Below, one piece after another: positions 62,355 to 64,000 of a stretch of DNA of 64,000 nt. The position numbers were made by a program, and so were the translations under genes. The DNA comes from Tragulus kanchil (taxonomy: Eukaryota; Chordata; Mammalia; Artiodactyla; Tragulidae). The notes below the pieces were generated by a model. That model searched no databases. It saw only the letters and a program-made list of their open reading frames with translations, and was not told the origin of the DNA. The stretch spans positions 250,849,330-250,913,329 of the forward strand of contig JAIOJX010000026.1 of assembly GCA_022376925.1 (NCBI GenBank), in the 5' to 3' direction. Position 1 is the stretch's first letter, and every line of letters starts with the position of its first letter.

Positions 62355-62579
62355 TGTGACTGTGCCTGTGCTGTGCTAAGTCACTTCAGTAGACTCTGAC
62401 TCCTGGCAACCCTATAGAGTGTATGTGGCCAGCCTCCTCTCTCCATGAGATTCTCCAGGCAAAAACACTGGAGTGGGTTTCCATGCCCTCCTCCACGGGA
62501 TCTTCCCAACCCAGGGATCGAATCTGCAGCTCCTGCATTGCAGGCAGATTCTTTACTGCTGAGCCACCAGGGAAACCCC
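62355..62579 (-). mobile_element. Bov-tA SINE (copy in duplication 14B)
   Basis: Identical to 61231-61455. Confidence 0.93.
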
Positions 62580-63159
62580 AACTCTTTGCCTAGAGGATAT
62601 ATTAATCTACTTCCTTGATAAGCCAGTTGCAGTGCAGCCACTTGCAAGATAAATCAGCCTGGTGAGGACATACTTGAGCTCTTAGGAGCTTACTTTCATA
62701 CAGGTCCTTGTCTTCCCAAGATGTTGTCAAAGTTCTAGGTGTAATACAATCAGTCTTCTCAGATTATGAATAATTCCCCAGAGCTTCCTGGGATTTTTAG
62801 GACAAGTAATTACCTACCATTTTCAGCAGAACAAGTAAAACATGGGGCACTGGTGAGTGATGGAGTCAAAAGCCATTTATGCAAACAACAATCAAAGGTA
62901 CATGGATTGTGAAACGCAGAGTAAGAGAAAATGTTAAAGTTCCTTTGGTGGAACCAACATCCAAAAGATCAGCAGAAAATTAGGGCACCAGAGCAGGTTG
63001 AAGGCCAGAGCTCTACACCTTCAGCAAGGAAGAAACTCAGAAGTTCAGGCAGTTGAGACCTCAGACTATCTATTTGATTGACTTGTATCTCTTGTAAGAG
63101 GCTGTCCCAATTGTTGTGTACCAAAGAAGGCAGAGAAGGAAATCTCACAGCTGTTGGCT

Positions 63160-63849
63160 AAGGGATGAACTCAGAGTGAATTCTCAGATGGCTGCCTGAG
63201 TCACACAGTATGAATGCTGATATCATTTTTATATTTAAAGATGTTTTCCCAGACTATATTTAATTGTTGGTAAAACCTCATAATATCATCTGTATACAGG
63301 TGATATTTTTAAAATAAGGCTTTAAAACTAAAATTGTGAGAAGAGACCACATATATTTCTAACAGAAACAATAGAAAAAAGTAGTAAGGGTTACAAATAA
63401 ACCTCTCAAACTTTATTATTTAAAAGTTCTTGTTAAAATAATAATTGTAATTCTATGCCACATGGCCAGTATAAATAACTATCTCCTGATCTCTAAACCA
63501 GTCATTCTGAAACAAGGAAACAAATGCTCCTGACAACGTATACAGAGGTATTCAAGAGGATAGTGTTTGGAAAACATAGTAAATATAATTTTATAAATTT
63601 AAATATAAAATGTAATTTTATTTTGAAATTTTAAACATCTTCTTATGACAGATTTCAAAGAATTAAGTTTAGGCAAATCTTTTCCTTTTTTTTTTTTTTT
63701 TCCTAGGAAGGCTAGACTAACTAGATCACAGGTGATGTGAATGGAATCCTCTGGAAAAAAGAAAAGGCTGCTCAGATCCAAGTTCAATGAGCCAAGTTGT
63801 TAAAGGCAAATGATTCAATAGCACCTCCACATAAACAAGCTGATTTACC
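63160..63849. other. Intron sequence, nothing recognised
   Basis: AT-rich, with a T17-like run near 63685-63701. No exon or repeat named. Confidence 0.5.
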
Positions 63850-63982
63850 TTCTGCAAATAACTTTAGTCCTCTGAACCTCAAGGTTCTTCCTGTAAAATG
63901 AGGATAACTATGATACCTACTCTTCAGGGTCATTGTAAGGATTAAATGAAACAAAGAATGTAAAGTACTTAACATACTACCT
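63850..63982 (+). mobile_element. MIR SINE, interrupted at its 3' end
   Basis: 'cctctgaacctcaaggttct', 'cctgtaaaatgaggataact', 'cattgtaaggattaaatgaa', 'gtaaagtacttaacatacta' follow the MIR consensus. The match stops at 'cctg' (~63982), exactly where a duplication junction is suspected. Confidence 0.85.
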
Positions 63983-64000
63983 GAAGCAGAACAAGTAAAA

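Larger units (their letters stand above)
60934..63159. repeat. Direct duplication 14 (unit 1.12 kb) with filler at the junction
   Basis: Copy A 60934-62035, copy B 62058-63159, offset 1,124. Between them lies a 22-bp filler (62036-62057, 'ttcttttttggcgac' plus T-run) absent from both outer flanks. One substitution: 'gttatggaatc' vs 'gttatgggatc' near the start of copy B. Confidence 0.98.

Overview
The window is nuclear DNA of a ruminant. BovB LINEs, Bov-tA (tRNA-Glu/BovA) SINEs, CHR-type tRNA-derived SINEs and artiodactyl-type L1 3' ends are packed along its length, and the older mammalian repeats L2 and MIR are also present. I see no bacterial, plasmid or phage-like content.

The only protein-coding gene I can support is part of CCDC148, on the minus strand. 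Six exons (57697-57615, 57420-57269, 54022-53927, 53844-53663, 21489-21351, 15782-15576) have consensus splice sites, agree in reading phase from one to the next, and join into 286 continuous codons from the middle of this coiled-coil protein. The first and last exons lie outside the window. Everything else is intron, so most of the 64 kb is intronic sequence and transposons.

Layout: 1-15.5 kb is intron with an ancient L1 piece, an L2 piece, a young 5'-truncated L1 (9.4-11.45 kb) holding a nested L1 3' end, and two SINEs inserted one after the other at one target. 15.6-21.5 kb holds two exons. 21.5-53.6 kb is one very long intron with BovB copies, L1 3' ends, an L2, and two solo ERV-like LTRs (42.8-44.6 kb). 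53.6-57.7 kb holds four exons and an intragenic CpG-rich patch (56.2-57.0 kb). 57.7-64 kb is upstream intron.

The most striking structure is not a gene. Fourteen times in 64 kb a block of 1.07-1.14 kb is followed directly by a near-identical copy of itself, and a probable fifteenth copy starts at the last 20 bases. The blocks are otherwise unrelated. The few differences between copies cluster at the internal junctions, where the sequence looks garbled or carries filler. This is what contig ends with an unmerged ~1.1 kb overlap would look like, so I read it as recurrent false tandem duplication in the assembly (about 15.4 kb of excess sequence), not as biology. I found no convincing previously undescribed biological system. 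The best biological leads are a GC-rich SINE family I cannot name, the CpG-rich patch, and a B-box-like minisatellite in an LTR.
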